Assembly: GCA_004552595.1 (NCBI GenBank)
Contig: SFNX01000015.1
Location: 1-26,001 of the forward strand
Origin: Lachnospiraceae bacterium
GTDB lineage: Bacteria > Bacillota > Clostridia > Lachnospirales > Lachnospiraceae
Length of the DNA stretch: 26,001 nt
Direction of reading: 5' to 3'
Shown here: positions 1-7,011 of the stretch, piece after piece
How the letters are laid out: each line of letters starts with the position of its first letter
Position numbering within the stretch: position 1 is the first letter of the stretch
Translations under genes and position numbers: made by a program
Notes under the pieces: generated by a model
Database searches by the model: none
What the model was told of the DNA's origin: nothing
Seen by the model: the letters and a program-made list of their open reading frames with translations, nothing else

Positions 1-453
1 TATGCATTGCTTGCAGCAGTACTGGTGTTTGTATTTAAGAAGAATTTGGATAAGTCATACGAATACGCAACGACTAAGACAGGTGCATTTATCGGAACAG
101 GCGCACTTGTATTATTCTGCTTACCAATCATAGCACTTGTTTTATGTATTACGGTTGTCGGAATTCCTGTATCAGGGCTTGCACTTACGTTTTATGTGCT
201 TTCGCTCTGTGTTGCTAAGGTGTTCACGTTTGCATCTTTAGCAAGAGAACTTATCTTCAAGAACGCTAAGAAGCGACTTCACCCTGTATTAGAGGCTGTT
301 ATTGCAGTATTGCCGGCAGCAGTTCTTAAGGAAATCCCGTTTATCGGCGGACTTTTAAGCCTTGCATGCGCAGTTTATATGCTTGGTTATGTTGGTCTTG
401 CTTTTTACTATACAGTAGCAGGGGAAAAAGAGACCGGCACGAAAGAAAAATAA
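1..453 (+). CDS. Membrane protein, C-terminal part (5' end outside window)
   Basis: The reading frame is open from base 1 to a TAA at 451-453, so about 151 codons of a longer gene are present and the true start lies upstream. A TTG at 7 is just an internal codon. The protein is very hydrophobic: a stretch at the left edge, then a long double membrane segment carrying a VVGIPVSG turn, then a basic loop (KNAKKRLHP), then another pair of membrane segments, and a charged tail ending ETGTKEK. The pattern of a Pro-Ile segment followed by a T-V-x-GIP turn resembles the membrane region found in some bactofilin-associated (polymer-forming) membrane proteins. I infer only that resemblance; no function can be assigned. 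It is followed 77 nt later by xpt. Confidence 0.75.
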   Translation, partial: YALLAAVLVFVFKKNLDKSYEYATTKTGAFIGTGALVLFCLPIIALVLCITVVGIPVSGLALTFYVLSLCVAKVFTFASLARELIFKNAKKRLHPVLEAVIAVLPAAVLKEIPFIGGLLSLACAVYMLGYVGLAFYYTVAGEKETGTKEK

Positions 454-530
454 AAAAAGTATGGTAATTAGTCAGGTTTTCTAATAAAATACAGTTATCT
501 GATTTTTTACGATACGAATAGGAGCAAATT

Positions 531-1112
531 ATGAACTGCCTTGAAGAAAGAATTGCTAAGGACGGAGTAGTAAAGGAAGGGAATGTTTTAAAGGTAGATA
601 GTTTTCTAAATCACTGTATGGACGTTTCGCTTTTTAAGGAAATGGGAGCAGAGTGGAAGAAACGATTTGCCGGGAAGAACATTAACAAAATACTCACAAT
701 AGAAGCATCAGGGATAGGCATTGCAAGCGTTGTTGCTCTTGAGTTTAATGTACCCGTTGTTTTTGCCAAAAAGAATAAGAGCATTAATATCGACGGCGAC
801 ATGTACGTGACGGAGGTTGAGTCATTTACACATAAAAATAAAAATCAGGTAATTGTATCGAAGAGATTTTTAAATAGCGATGACCATGTTCTTATAATCG
901 ATGACTTTCTCGCAAACGGATGTGCGTTGCAGGGACTTATATCGATAGTCGGACAGGCCGGCGCAACTGTAGAAGGAATCGGAATTGCAATTGAGAAGGG
1001 CTTCCAGTCAGGCGGACAGATAATCAGAAATTTAGGATATCAGCTTGAGAGCCTTGCGATAGTTGATTCAATGGATGCAGCTACAGGTACAATTACATTT
1101 AGAGAACAGTAA
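531..1112 (+). CDS. xpt: Xanthine phosphoribosyltransferase
   Basis: This cytoplasmic purine salvage enzyme converts xanthine and PRPP to XMP and pyrophosphate. The 193-residue length is that of the Xpt family. The N-terminus (MNCLEERI.KDG) and the region around residues 55-65 (TIEASGIGIA) are family hallmarks, and the PRPP-binding motif VLIIDDFLANGCA lies at residues 120-132. The ATG at 531 follows an AGGAGC ribosome site at 520-525. In many Firmicutes xpt is controlled by a guanine riboswitch and paired with a purine permease. Here only 77 nt precede the gene, no purine-riboswitch core is visible, and no permease is next to it. A weak TAAAAT (485-490) could be a -10 box without a clear -35. 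Confidence 0.95.
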   Translation: MNCLEERIAKDGVVKEGNVLKVDSFLNHCMDVSLFKEMGAEWKKRFAGKNINKILTIEASGIGIASVVALEFNVPVVFAKKNKSINIDGDMYVTEVESFTHKNKNQVIVSKRFLNSDDHVLIIDDFLANGCALQGLISIVGQAGATVEGIGIAIEKGFQSGGQIIRNLGYQLESLAIVDSMDAATGTITFREQ

Positions 1113-1114
1113 TT

Positions 1115-1140
1115 TGATAAATTCCGTGTATGGTTTATCA
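1115..1140 (+). other. Intergenic hairpin between xpt and zinc-ribbon gene
   Basis: TGATAAA at 1115-1121 pairs perfectly with TTTATCA at 1134-1140. Inside the 12-nt loop a CC/GG pair can add two more pairs beyond a TT bulge. No T-run follows (TAAGAGATTT), so this is not a typical intrinsic terminator; it may be an mRNA stability element or chance. Confidence 0.3.
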
Positions 1141-1164
1141 TAAGAGATTTAAGGAGGAAGAAAG

Positions 1165-1689
1165 ATGACATGTAAGAGTTGTGGCGCAGAAATTGCTGAT
1201 GGCGCAAAATTCTGTGAGAATTGTGGAAATAAAATCGAAGAGGCAGTTAACGAGACTGTTAACGAAACTGTTAATGAGACTGTAGAAGAGAAGGAGCCTG
1301 AGAGAGTAGAGGCAGAAGTTGTTTCAGGCGGTGCATCAGAGAGCACATACTCAGAGAAGGCGGACGCATCAGCTTCATCGGTTGCAGGCGCAGATATTGA
1401 TAAGGGACCACAGGGTTATTCGATCGCATCACTTGTATGCGGTATTTTAGGATTACTCTGCTGCTGTTGCGGATGGATTGGTCTTGTTATTTCTGTAGCA
1501 GGTATTGTTCTTGGTATTATTTCACTTAACAAGAATTGTGAAGGAAGAGGAATGGCAATTGCAGGTATTGTCTGTGGTGGTATCGGAGCACTCGTTGCAC
1601 TTACGGGTGTTATCGTAGCTGCAGCAACAGGAAGTATTGCAGATTCTTTGAATGTCGATGAACTTTATGATATTATTGATTCATTCTAA
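1165..1689 (+). CDS. Zinc-ribbon membrane protein with DUF4190-like domain
   Basis: The 174-residue protein has three parts. Residues 1-23 form a zinc ribbon with two CxxC pairs (C3, C6 and C17, C20). Residues 24-82 are an acidic, Ser/Ala-rich linker with three exact NETV repeats (residues 29-40). Residues 83-157 hold two or three hydrophobic glycine-rich segments, including a run of four cysteines at 99-102, in the pattern of DUF4190 proteins (GYSIASLVCGILGLL followed by GMAIAGIVCGGIGA). The start at 1165 follows an AAGGAGGAA ribosome site. Proteins of this kind are common in Firmicutes and sit in the membrane with a cytoplasmic zinc ribbon. The role is unknown. It stands alone between xpt and a glycosyltransferase. 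Confidence 0.85.
   Translation: MTCKSCGAEIADGAKFCENCGNKIEEAVNETVNETVNETVEEKEPERVEAEVVSGGASESTYSEKADASASSVAGADIDKGPQGYSIASLVCGILGLLCCCCGWIGLVISVAGIVLGIISLNKNCEGRGMAIAGIVCGGIGALVALTGVIVAAATGSIADSLNVDELYDIIDSF
1249..1284 (+). repeat. In-frame 12-nt tandem repeat (three NETV units)
   Basis: Three consecutive 12-nt units (AACGAGACTGTT, AACGAAACTGTT, AATGAGACTGTA) encode Asn-Glu-Thr-Val three times in the linker of the zinc-ribbon protein. Only third-position changes separate the first two units. The array could expand or contract by slippage without breaking the frame. Confidence 0.85.
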
Positions 1690-1720
1690 AGGAACTATTA
1701 CTAAAGGACATTTGTTATAA

Positions 1721-2431
1721 ATGGAGAAAACAATAATTGTAATGCCGGTTGCGAACGAAGAGGAGACAATTGGCGCTACACTTCAGGGAATTATTGATTT
1801 TGGATATGAGAATCTTTTTGTTTATCCGATAATTGATTCCTATTCAAAAGATAAAACTGAAGAAATTATCCGTTCATTTGAGAGTACGGGCAAGGTAAAA
1901 TGCATTTTCTACGAGAAGTCAACAGGTGTAATAAGCTGCTACCTTGAAGGCTACAGACAGGCACTTAAAGACGGCGCTGAAAGAATTATCGAGATGGATG
2001 GCGGCGGAAGTCATTTGCCTTCAGAACTGCCACAGTTTATCGAGGCGCTTGATGAAGGCTATGAATGTGTTTTTGGCTCAAGGTTCATTAAGGGCGGCGG
2101 AATGGAAAATGACCCGCTTTACAGAAGAATCTTGTCAGGAGGCGGTACTGTACTTGCCAATGTTGTCCTTGGCACAAAGCTTAAGGATATGACGAGCGGA
2201 TATGAGGCTTTTCAGAGACACGTACTTGAACAATTTGACTTTGATGAATTTTTATCTACAGGACACATGTACCAGACGGAGATGAAATATTACTGCAGGA
2301 ACTTTACTACTAAGGAAGTTCCGATTCACTACATCGCGGGAAAGTCATCTCTTAAGTTCAAGGCAGTAAAGGAAGCCTTGGTGATTTTATTTAAACTTAA
2401 AAAACACGAAGCAAAAGTTTTTAAGAAATAG
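1721..2431 (+). CDS. Glycosyltransferase family 2
   Basis: This 236-residue GT-A fold protein is of the dolichyl-phosphate-mannose-synthase-like GT2 type. The N-terminal strand IIVMPVANEEETI (residues 5-17) is the nucleotide-sugar binding start of the family. The usual acidic metal site appears as EMDGGGSH (residues 91-98), with D93 kept and the second Asp of a DxD replaced by Gly. A GSRFIKGGG stretch follows near residue 120, then a T-SGYEAFQR segment. There are no membrane segments, so it probably acts on a lipid-linked or cytoplasmic acceptor at the membrane face. Donor and acceptor cannot be told from sequence. The start at 1721 has a weak AAAGGA site 13 nt upstream. It is probably not strictly operonic with its neighbours. 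Confidence 0.85.
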   Translation: MEKTIIVMPVANEEETIGATLQGIIDFGYENLFVYPIIDSYSKDKTEEIIRSFESTGKVKCIFYEKSTGVISCYLEGYRQALKDGAERIIEMDGGGSHLPSELPQFIEALDEGYECVFGSRFIKGGGMENDPLYRRILSGGGTVLANVVLGTKLKDMTSGYEAFQRHVLEQFDFDEFLSTGHMYQTEMKYYCRNFTTKEVPIHYIAGKSSLKFKAVKEALVILFKLKKHEAKVFKK

Positions 2432-2445
2432 TTATTATTATTCAT

Positions 2446-2463
2446 GCCCGGGACTACCCGGGC
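2446..2463 (+). terminator. GC-rich hairpin after the glycosyltransferase gene
   Basis: GCCCGGG (2446-2452) and CCCGGGC (2457-2463) form a perfect 7-bp GC-rich stem with an ACTA loop, 14 nt after the glycosyltransferase stop. The tail TTGAGTATTT is only moderately T-rich, so termination would be weak. It lies 27 nt before the methyltransferase start and could also act on that gene's leader. Confidence 0.5.
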
Positions 2464-2490
2464 TTGAGTATTTCATAAGGGAGAAAATTC

Positions 2491-3369
2491 ATGTGGATTG
2501 CAGACGGTTGGAAAGATTATGAGGTAATTGATACATCTTCGGGCGAAAAGCTTGAGAGATGGGGCGACTATATTCTGCTTCGTCCTGACCCTCAGGTTAT
2601 TTGGAACACGAAAAGAGAGCACCCATTATATAAGAAGCTTAACGGCCATTATCACAGAAGCACTAAAGGCGGCGGCGAATGGGAGTTTTTTGATCTGCCG
2701 ACGGAATGGAGCATTAATTATAAGGATTTGACCTTCAATTTAAAGCCGTTCAGCTTTAAGCACACAGGACTTTTTCCGGAACAGGCCACTAACTGGGACT
2801 GGTTTTCTTCCATTATTAAAAGAGAGAAAGCCTGCAATCAGGAAAGAGAAATAAAGGTATTAAATCTTTTTGCATATACAGGCGGTGCCACCTTAGCCGC
2901 AGCAAAAGCGGGCGCTCACGTTACTCATGTTGATGCTTCTAAGGGGATGGTCACCTGGGCAAAAGAAAACGCAATAAGCTCGGGGTTAAAGGATGCCCCG
3001 ATAAGATGGCTTGTTGATGATTGCGTCAAATTTGTCGAAAGGGAGATAAGGCGCGGCAATAAATATGATGCGATAATTATGGATCCGCCATCATACGGCA
3101 GAGGGCCAAAGGGCGAGACATGGAAAATTGAAGAAGCTGTGTTTCCTCTTATTAATATATGTGCGGATATTCTTAAAAGCGAACCGCTTTTCTTCCTTAT
3201 TAATTCATATACTACAGGGCTTCAGCCGGCAGTACTTTCGTATATGCTTAACACTGTCCTTGTAGAAAGATTTGGCGGAAAGGTGGAGGCAGATGAAATC
3301 GGGCTTCCGGTTTCGTCAAACGGGCTTATTTTGCCTTGCGGAGCAAGTGGCAGATACACAAAGGCATAA
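2491..3369 (+). CDS. Class I SAM-dependent methyltransferase, RlmI/RlmK-like
   Basis: The 292-residue protein has an N-terminal beta-rich region (residues 1-90) followed by a Rossmann methyltransferase domain. Motif I reads VLNLFAYTGGATLAAA (123-138) and the acidic ribose-binding residue is D148 in HVTHVDASKG. The catalytic motif is DPPSYGRG (198-205), the DPP[FS]Y type seen in RlmI/RlmK-family 23S rRNA methyltransferases. It lacks the N-terminal PUA domain of E. coli RlmI, so the exact target base is uncertain; rRNA is likely, with modification at a C or G. The ATG at 2491 follows a GGGAG ribosome site. It is the last gene before the S10 promoter, and a ribosome-modifying role fits that neighbourhood. 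Confidence 0.85.
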   Translation: MWIADGWKDYEVIDTSSGEKLERWGDYILLRPDPQVIWNTKREHPLYKKLNGHYHRSTKGGGEWEFFDLPTEWSINYKDLTFNLKPFSFKHTGLFPEQATNWDWFSSIIKREKACNQEREIKVLNLFAYTGGATLAAAKAGAHVTHVDASKGMVTWAKENAISSGLKDAPIRWLVDDCVKFVEREIRRGNKYDAIIMDPPSYGRGPKGETWKIEEAVFPLINICADILKSEPLFFLINSYTTGLQPAVLSYMLNTVLVERFGGKVEADEIGLPVSSNGLILPCGASGRYTKA

Positions 3370-3467
3370 TAAAGGGATAGCCCCACACTATATTGTGGTT
3401 TATGTGAAAAATACGTATATTGTACGAAAATAAATACAAAAAAGGCTGTAAAATGGCAAAATAATAG
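3370..3467 (+). other. Spacer upstream of the S10 promoter
   Basis: This AT-rich stretch holds no gene. It has one small hairpin, CCACA (3383-3387) with TGTGG (3394-3398), followed by TTTATGTG; this could be a poor terminator for the methyltransferase gene. Nothing else stands out. Confidence 0.4.
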
Positions 3468-3496
3468 TTGCAAACGCCCGGATGCGTGTGTATACT
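3468..3496 (+). promoter_or_regulatory. Sigma-A promoter of the S10-spc-alpha superoperon
   Basis: A -35 box TTGCAA (3468-3473) is separated by exactly 17 nt from a -10 box TATACT (3491-3496). Transcription should start near 3503, leaving a leader of about 244 nt before rpsJ. It is the only clear promoter upstream of rpsJ and fits the known position of S10 promoters in Firmicutes. Confidence 0.8.
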
Positions 3497-3502
3497 AGAG
3501 AA

Positions 3503-3746
3503 TGTTGTGACATGATAGCTATGAAGCGTGAGGTTGCTGTTACGTCGAAAGATTTAACAGGTTTTCCGTGGAGCGAATGTCAAGTTAGAAACTGACGACA
3601 AGTCACTGTACAGAATACAGTCTACAACAGAGTAGAAACGACGTGTTAAGTCTGAATGAGAGTTCACGACACACACGGGAGAGTGTACAGTCACCGCTTG
3701 TCGTACTGAGTTTTATATAAAGTACGAAAAGGAGGCGACTTTTTTT
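3503..3746 (+). promoter_or_regulatory. Structured 5' leader of rpsJ (candidate autoregulatory RNA)
   Basis: The leader can form several helices: CTGTTA/TAACAG (3537-3542/3555-3560); a bulged GTCA-GTT hairpin (3579-3596); an 8-bp helix 3595-3602/3697-3704 extended by 7 bp 3606-3612/3684-3690; and an inner hairpin 3621-3625/3632-3636. A competing fold pairs 3701-3707 with 3721-3727 and 3689-3698 with the Shine-Dalgarno region 3731-3740. It is followed by T7 (3740-3746), which abuts the ATG. The two folds share bases 3689-3704, so they exclude each other. In E. coli the S10 leader is the target of L4; whether a ribosomal protein binds here is inference. Confidence 0.65.
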
Positions 3747-4064
3747 ATGGCAACACAGGTAATGAGAATCACATTGAAGGCATACGACCATCAGTTAGTA
3801 GATGCATCAGCTAAGAAGCTTATCGAAACAGTTAAGAAGAGCGGTGCAACAGTAAGCGGTCCGGTACCACTTCCTACTAAGAAAGAGGTTGTTACAATTC
3901 TTAGAGCTGTTCATAAGTACAAAGATTCAAGAGAACAGTTCGAACAGAGAACTCATAAGAGACTCATTGATGTTATCGCACCTACAGCCAAGACAACAGA
4001 GGCTTTACAGAGACTCGATATGCCGGCTGGTGTATACATCGACATTGCAATGAAAACAAAGTAA
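3747..4064 (+). CDS. rpsJ: 30S ribosomal protein S10
   Basis: S10 is a 30S head protein and also the transcription antitermination factor NusE. The 105-residue sequence has the typical S10 start (RITLKAYDHQLVD), the conserved GPVPLPTKKE segment and the RTHKRLIDV loop, all at full length. The ATG at 3747 follows GGAGG at 3731-3735 with an unusual 11-nt spacer made mostly of Ts. It is the first gene of the S10 operon and is separated from rplC by 87 nt, longer than most gaps in the operon. Its expression is likely governed by the 244-nt structured leader. Confidence 0.98.
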   Translation: MATQVMRITLKAYDHQLVDASAKKLIETVKKSGATVSGPVPLPTKKEVVTILRAVHKYKDSREQFEQRTHKRLIDVIAPTAKTTEALQRLDMPAGVYIDIAMKTK

Positions 4065-4091
4065 AATCCCCGAGCTAGATGAACTCGCAGC

Positions 4092-4113
4092 ATAATGAGA
4101 AGCTTCTTATTAT
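4092..4113 (+). other. 11-bp inverted repeat between rpsJ and rplC
   Basis: Bases 4092-4102 and 4103-4113 are reverse complements with one G-T pair, centred on AAGCTT. In RNA this would be a 9-bp AT-rich hairpin with a 4-nt AGCT loop. No T-run follows, so termination is unlikely. A smaller CGAG/CTCG hairpin (4071-4074/4084-4087) precedes it. A processing site or translational element is possible. Confidence 0.45.
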
Positions 4114-4151
4114 AAGTGTGAGGTCCAATGTAGGGAAACAAGGAGGAAAAA

Positions 4152-4835
4152 ATGAAGAAAGCGATTTTAGCAACAAAAATCGGTATGACTCAGGTTTTCG
4201 ATGAGAACGGCACAGTTATCCCGGTTACAGTTCTTGAAGCTGGTCCTTGCTATGTTACACAGATTAAGACTGTTGATAACGACGGATACAGCGCAGTACA
4301 GGTAGGATTTGTTGATAAGAAAGACAAGATTGTCAACAAGGATGCCGCAGGTAAGAAGGAAATCGTTCACAGAAATGGAGCAACAAAGGCTGAGAAAGGT
4401 CATTTCGCAAAGGCCGGTGTTTCATCTAAGAGATACGTAAGAGAGTTTAAGTTTGAAAACGCTGATGAGTACGCTCTTGCACAGGAAATCAAGGCTGACA
4501 TCTTTGAGGTAGGAGACAAGGTTGATGTATCTGCTATCACAAAGGGTAAGGGATTCCAGGGCGCAATCAAGAGACATGGTCAGCACAGAGGACCTATGAT
4601 GCATGGTTCAAAGTTCCATCGTCATGCAGGATCTAACGGCGCATGTTCAAGCCCATCAAGAGTATTCAAGGGCAAGAAGATGCCTGGTCACATGGGCGCT
4701 AAGAAGGTTACAATTCAGAACCTTGAGATCGTAAGAGTGGATGCAGATAAGAACTTATTACTTGTAAAGGGAGCAATTCCTGGAGCAAAGAAGGCACTTA
4801 TCACAGTTAAGGAAAGCGTTAAGACTTTAGCGTAA
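4152..4835 (+). CDS. rplC: 50S ribosomal protein L3
   Basis: L3 is one of the first proteins to bind 23S rRNA and reaches the peptidyl transferase centre with its long loop. The 227-residue protein begins with the universal ILATKIGMTQVFDENG and carries the conserved GKGFQGAIKRH and GKKMPGHMG segments of that loop. It is somewhat longer than the E. coli protein (209) because of extra residues in the first domain. The start follows AAGGAGG closely. It is followed by rplD after 24 nt. Confidence 0.98.
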   Translation: MKKAILATKIGMTQVFDENGTVIPVTVLEAGPCYVTQIKTVDNDGYSAVQVGFVDKKDKIVNKDAAGKKEIVHRNGATKAEKGHFAKAGVSSKRYVREFKFENADEYALAQEIKADIFEVGDKVDVSAITKGKGFQGAIKRHGQHRGPMMHGSKFHRHAGSNGACSSPSRVFKGKKMPGHMGAKKVTIQNLEIVRVDADKNLLLVKGAIPGAKKALITVKESVKTLA

Positions 4836-4859
4836 TATCTGGAAAGGAGGAAGCACAAA

Positions 4860-5480
4860 ATGGCAAACGTTTCTGTTTATAATATGGAAGGCAAGGAAGT
4901 CGGCAAGATGGACTTAAACGATGCAGTATTCGGTGTTGAAGTTAATGAGCACCTTGTACACATGGCAGTAGTTCAGCAGCTCGCTAACAATCGTCAGGGA
5001 ACACAAAAGGCTAAGACACGTTCTGAAGTATCAGGCGGCGGAAGAAAGCCTTGGAGACAGAAAGGAACAGGTCATGCAAGACAGGGTTCAACAAGATCTC
5101 CACAGTGGACAGGCGGCGGCGTAGTATTTGCACCGGTTCCAAGAGACTATTCATTTAAGTTAAATAAGAAGGAAAAGAGAGCAGCTCTTAAGTCAGCACT
5201 CACATCAAGAGTTAACGAGAACAAGCTTTTAGTACTTGATGAGTTAAAGCTTGACGAAATTAAGACAAAGAACTTCAAGGAGGTTCTTGACAACCTTAAG
5301 GTTTCTAAGGCTCTCGTAGTTATAGAAGATAATGACAAGAATGTAGTTCTTTCAGCAAGAAACATTCCTAACGTTATCACAGCACAGGCAAACACAATCA
5401 ATGTTTACGATATTATGAAGTATTCAACAGTTATCGTAACAAAGGGTGCTGTTGCTAAGATTGAGGAGGTGTATGCATAA
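4860..5480 (+). CDS. rplD: 50S ribosomal protein L4
   Basis: L4 lines the peptide exit tunnel and, in E. coli, represses its own S10 operon. The 206 residues include the conserved extended loop with GGGRKPWRQKGTGHARQG followed by SPQWTGGG, which reaches the tunnel, and a C-terminal domain ending AKIEEVYA. A good AAAGGAGG site precedes the ATG. The stop TAA shares its last A with the rplW start (TAATG), so translation of the two is probably coupled. If the rpsJ leader is an autoregulatory site, L4 is one candidate ligand. Confidence 0.98.
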   Translation: MANVSVYNMEGKEVGKMDLNDAVFGVEVNEHLVHMAVVQQLANNRQGTQKAKTRSEVSGGGRKPWRQKGTGHARQGSTRSPQWTGGGVVFAPVPRDYSFKLNKKEKRAALKSALTSRVNENKLLVLDELKLDEIKTKNFKEVLDNLKVSKALVVIEDNDKNVVLSARNIPNVITAQANTINVYDIMKYSTVIVTKGAVAKIEEVYA

Positions 5481-5779
5481 TGGCTAACGTACAATATTAT
5501 GACGTAATCCTTAAGCCGGTTATCACTGAGAAGTCAATGGCCGGTATGGCAGATAAGAAGTACACATTTTACGTACACACAGATGCCAACAAGACAATGA
5601 TCAAGGAAGCAGTTGAAAAGATGTTCGACGGCGTAAAGGTTAAGTCAGTTAACACATTAAACCTTGATGGCAAGACAAGAAGACGTGGCAGAGTTGAAGG
5701 AAAGACAGCTGCAAGAAAGAAAGCAATCGTTCAGCTTACAGCAGATTCAAAGGATATCGAATTATTCGGTACTATCTAA
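5480..5779 (+). CDS. rplW: 50S ribosomal protein L23
   Basis: L23 sits at the tunnel exit and is the docking site for trigger factor and signal recognition particle. The 99-residue protein has the family start (YDVILKPVITEKS) and the basic hairpin KTRRRGRVEGK. The start codon overlaps the rplD stop by one base. The Shine-Dalgarno GAGGAGG (5463-5469) lies inside the end of rplD. rplB follows after 62 nt. Confidence 0.98.
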   Translation: MANVQYYDVILKPVITEKSMAGMADKKYTFYVHTDANKTMIKEAVEKMFDGVKVKSVNTLNLDGKTRRRGRVEGKTAARKKAIVQLTADSKDIELFGTI

Positions 5780-5841
5780 TAGCCACATGATAATTAAGTA
5801 CAAAACGAGTACGATAACAAACGTTCGAAAGGAGAAATAAG

Positions 5842-6684
5842 ATGGGAATCAAAACATATAACCCATATACCCCTTCTCGTAGAAACATGACAGGTTCTGA
5901 TTTCGCAGAAATCACAAAGAAGACACCTGAAAAGTCACTCACAACTTCACTTAAGAAGAATGCGGGAAGAAACAACCAGGGTAAGATTACCGTAAGACAT
6001 CACGGAGGCGGAAGCCGCAGAAAATACAGAATCATCGATTTCAAGAGAAATAAGGATGGAATTCCTGCAACAGTAATCGGAATCGAATATGATCCAAACA
6101 GAACAGCTAACATCGCACTTATCTGCTATGCAGACGGCGAGAAGGCTTACATCCTTGCTCCGGAAGGACTTAAGGATGGAATGAAGGTTATGAACGGAGC
6201 TGAAGCCGAAGTTAGAGTTGGTAACTGCTTACCACTTTCAGAGATTCCTGTAGGTACACAGGTTCACAACATCGAGCTTTACCCTGGTAAGGGCGGACAG
6301 ATGGTTCGTGCAGCAGGAAACAGCGCACAGCTCATGGCTAAGGAAGGAAAGTATGCAACACTTCGTCTTCCTTCAGGCGAAATGAGAATGGTTCCGGTAA
6401 TCTGCAGAGCATCAATCGGTGTAATCGGAAACGGTGACCACAACCTTATCAATATCGGTAACGCAGGACGTAAGCGTCACATGGGTATCAGACCTACAGT
6501 TCGTGGTTCTGTCATGAACCCTAACGACCATCCACACGGTGGTGGTGAAGGTAAAACAAGTATCGGACGTCCGGGTCCATCAACACCTTGGGGTAAGCCG
6601 GCACTTGGTCTTAAGACTAGAAAGAAGAACAAGAAGTCTAACAAGATGATTATTCGTCGTAGAGACGGTAAGACAATCAAGTAA
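5842..6684 (+). CDS. rplB: 50S ribosomal protein L2
   Basis: L2 is essential for subunit association and for the architecture of the peptidyl transferase centre. The 280 residues cover the whole family length, from the N-terminal YNPYTPSRRNMTGSDF to the basic tail KKSNKMIIRRRDGKTIK. The near-invariant GSVMNPNDHPHGGGEG motif, with the histidine important for activity, and RPGPSTPWGKPALG are present. A GAAAGGAG site precedes the ATG. rpsS follows after 17 nt. Confidence 0.98.
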   Translation: MGIKTYNPYTPSRRNMTGSDFAEITKKTPEKSLTTSLKKNAGRNNQGKITVRHHGGGSRRKYRIIDFKRNKDGIPATVIGIEYDPNRTANIALICYADGEKAYILAPEGLKDGMKVMNGAEAEVRVGNCLPLSEIPVGTQVHNIELYPGKGGQMVRAAGNSAQLMAKEGKYATLRLPSGEMRMVPVICRASIGVIGNGDHNLINIGNAGRKRHMGIRPTVRGSVMNPNDHPHGGGEGKTSIGRPGPSTPWGKPALGLKTRKKNKKSNKMIIRRRDGKTIK

Positions 6685-6701
6685 TTAGGGAGGAAAGAGA
6701 A

Positions 6702-6983
6702 ATGGCAAGATCACTTAAAAAAGGCCCTTTCATTGACGAAAGCCTTGCAAAAAAGGTTGAAGCAATGGCAGCGGTAGACAATAAGCAGGTTATTAAGACT
6801 TGGTCACGTCGTTCTACAATTTTCCCTAACTTTGTGGGACTTACAATTGCAGTTCACGACGGAAGAAAGCATGTTCCGGTATATATCACAGAAGACATGG
6901 TTGGTCATAAGCTTGGTGAGTTCGTAGCAACAAGAACATACAAGGGACATACAAAAGACGAAAAGAAGTCAAAGGTTAAATAA
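6702..6983 (+). CDS. rpsS: 30S ribosomal protein S19
   Basis: S19 binds the head of the 30S subunit with S13 and contacts the A-site tRNA region. The 93 residues match the family: MARSLKKGPFID start, the IKTWSRRSTIFPNFVG segment and the HKLGEFVATRTYKGH segment near the end. AGGGAGG precedes the start. The gene lies between rplB and rplV (28 nt), as in most bacteria. Confidence 0.98.
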   Translation: MARSLKKGPFIDESLAKKVEAMAAVDNKQVIKTWSRRSTIFPNFVGLTIAVHDGRKHVPVYITEDMVGHKLGEFVATRTYKGHTKDEKKSKVK

Positions 6984-7011
6984 GAGATAATTTGGAAGGA
7001 GGTTAAATCCA

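Noticed and set aside
454..530. Possible purine riboswitch or terminator upstream of xpt
   Set aside because: The gap is too short for aptamer plus platform, and the only pairing (GTCAG with CTGAT) is about 6 bp with a 24-nt loop.
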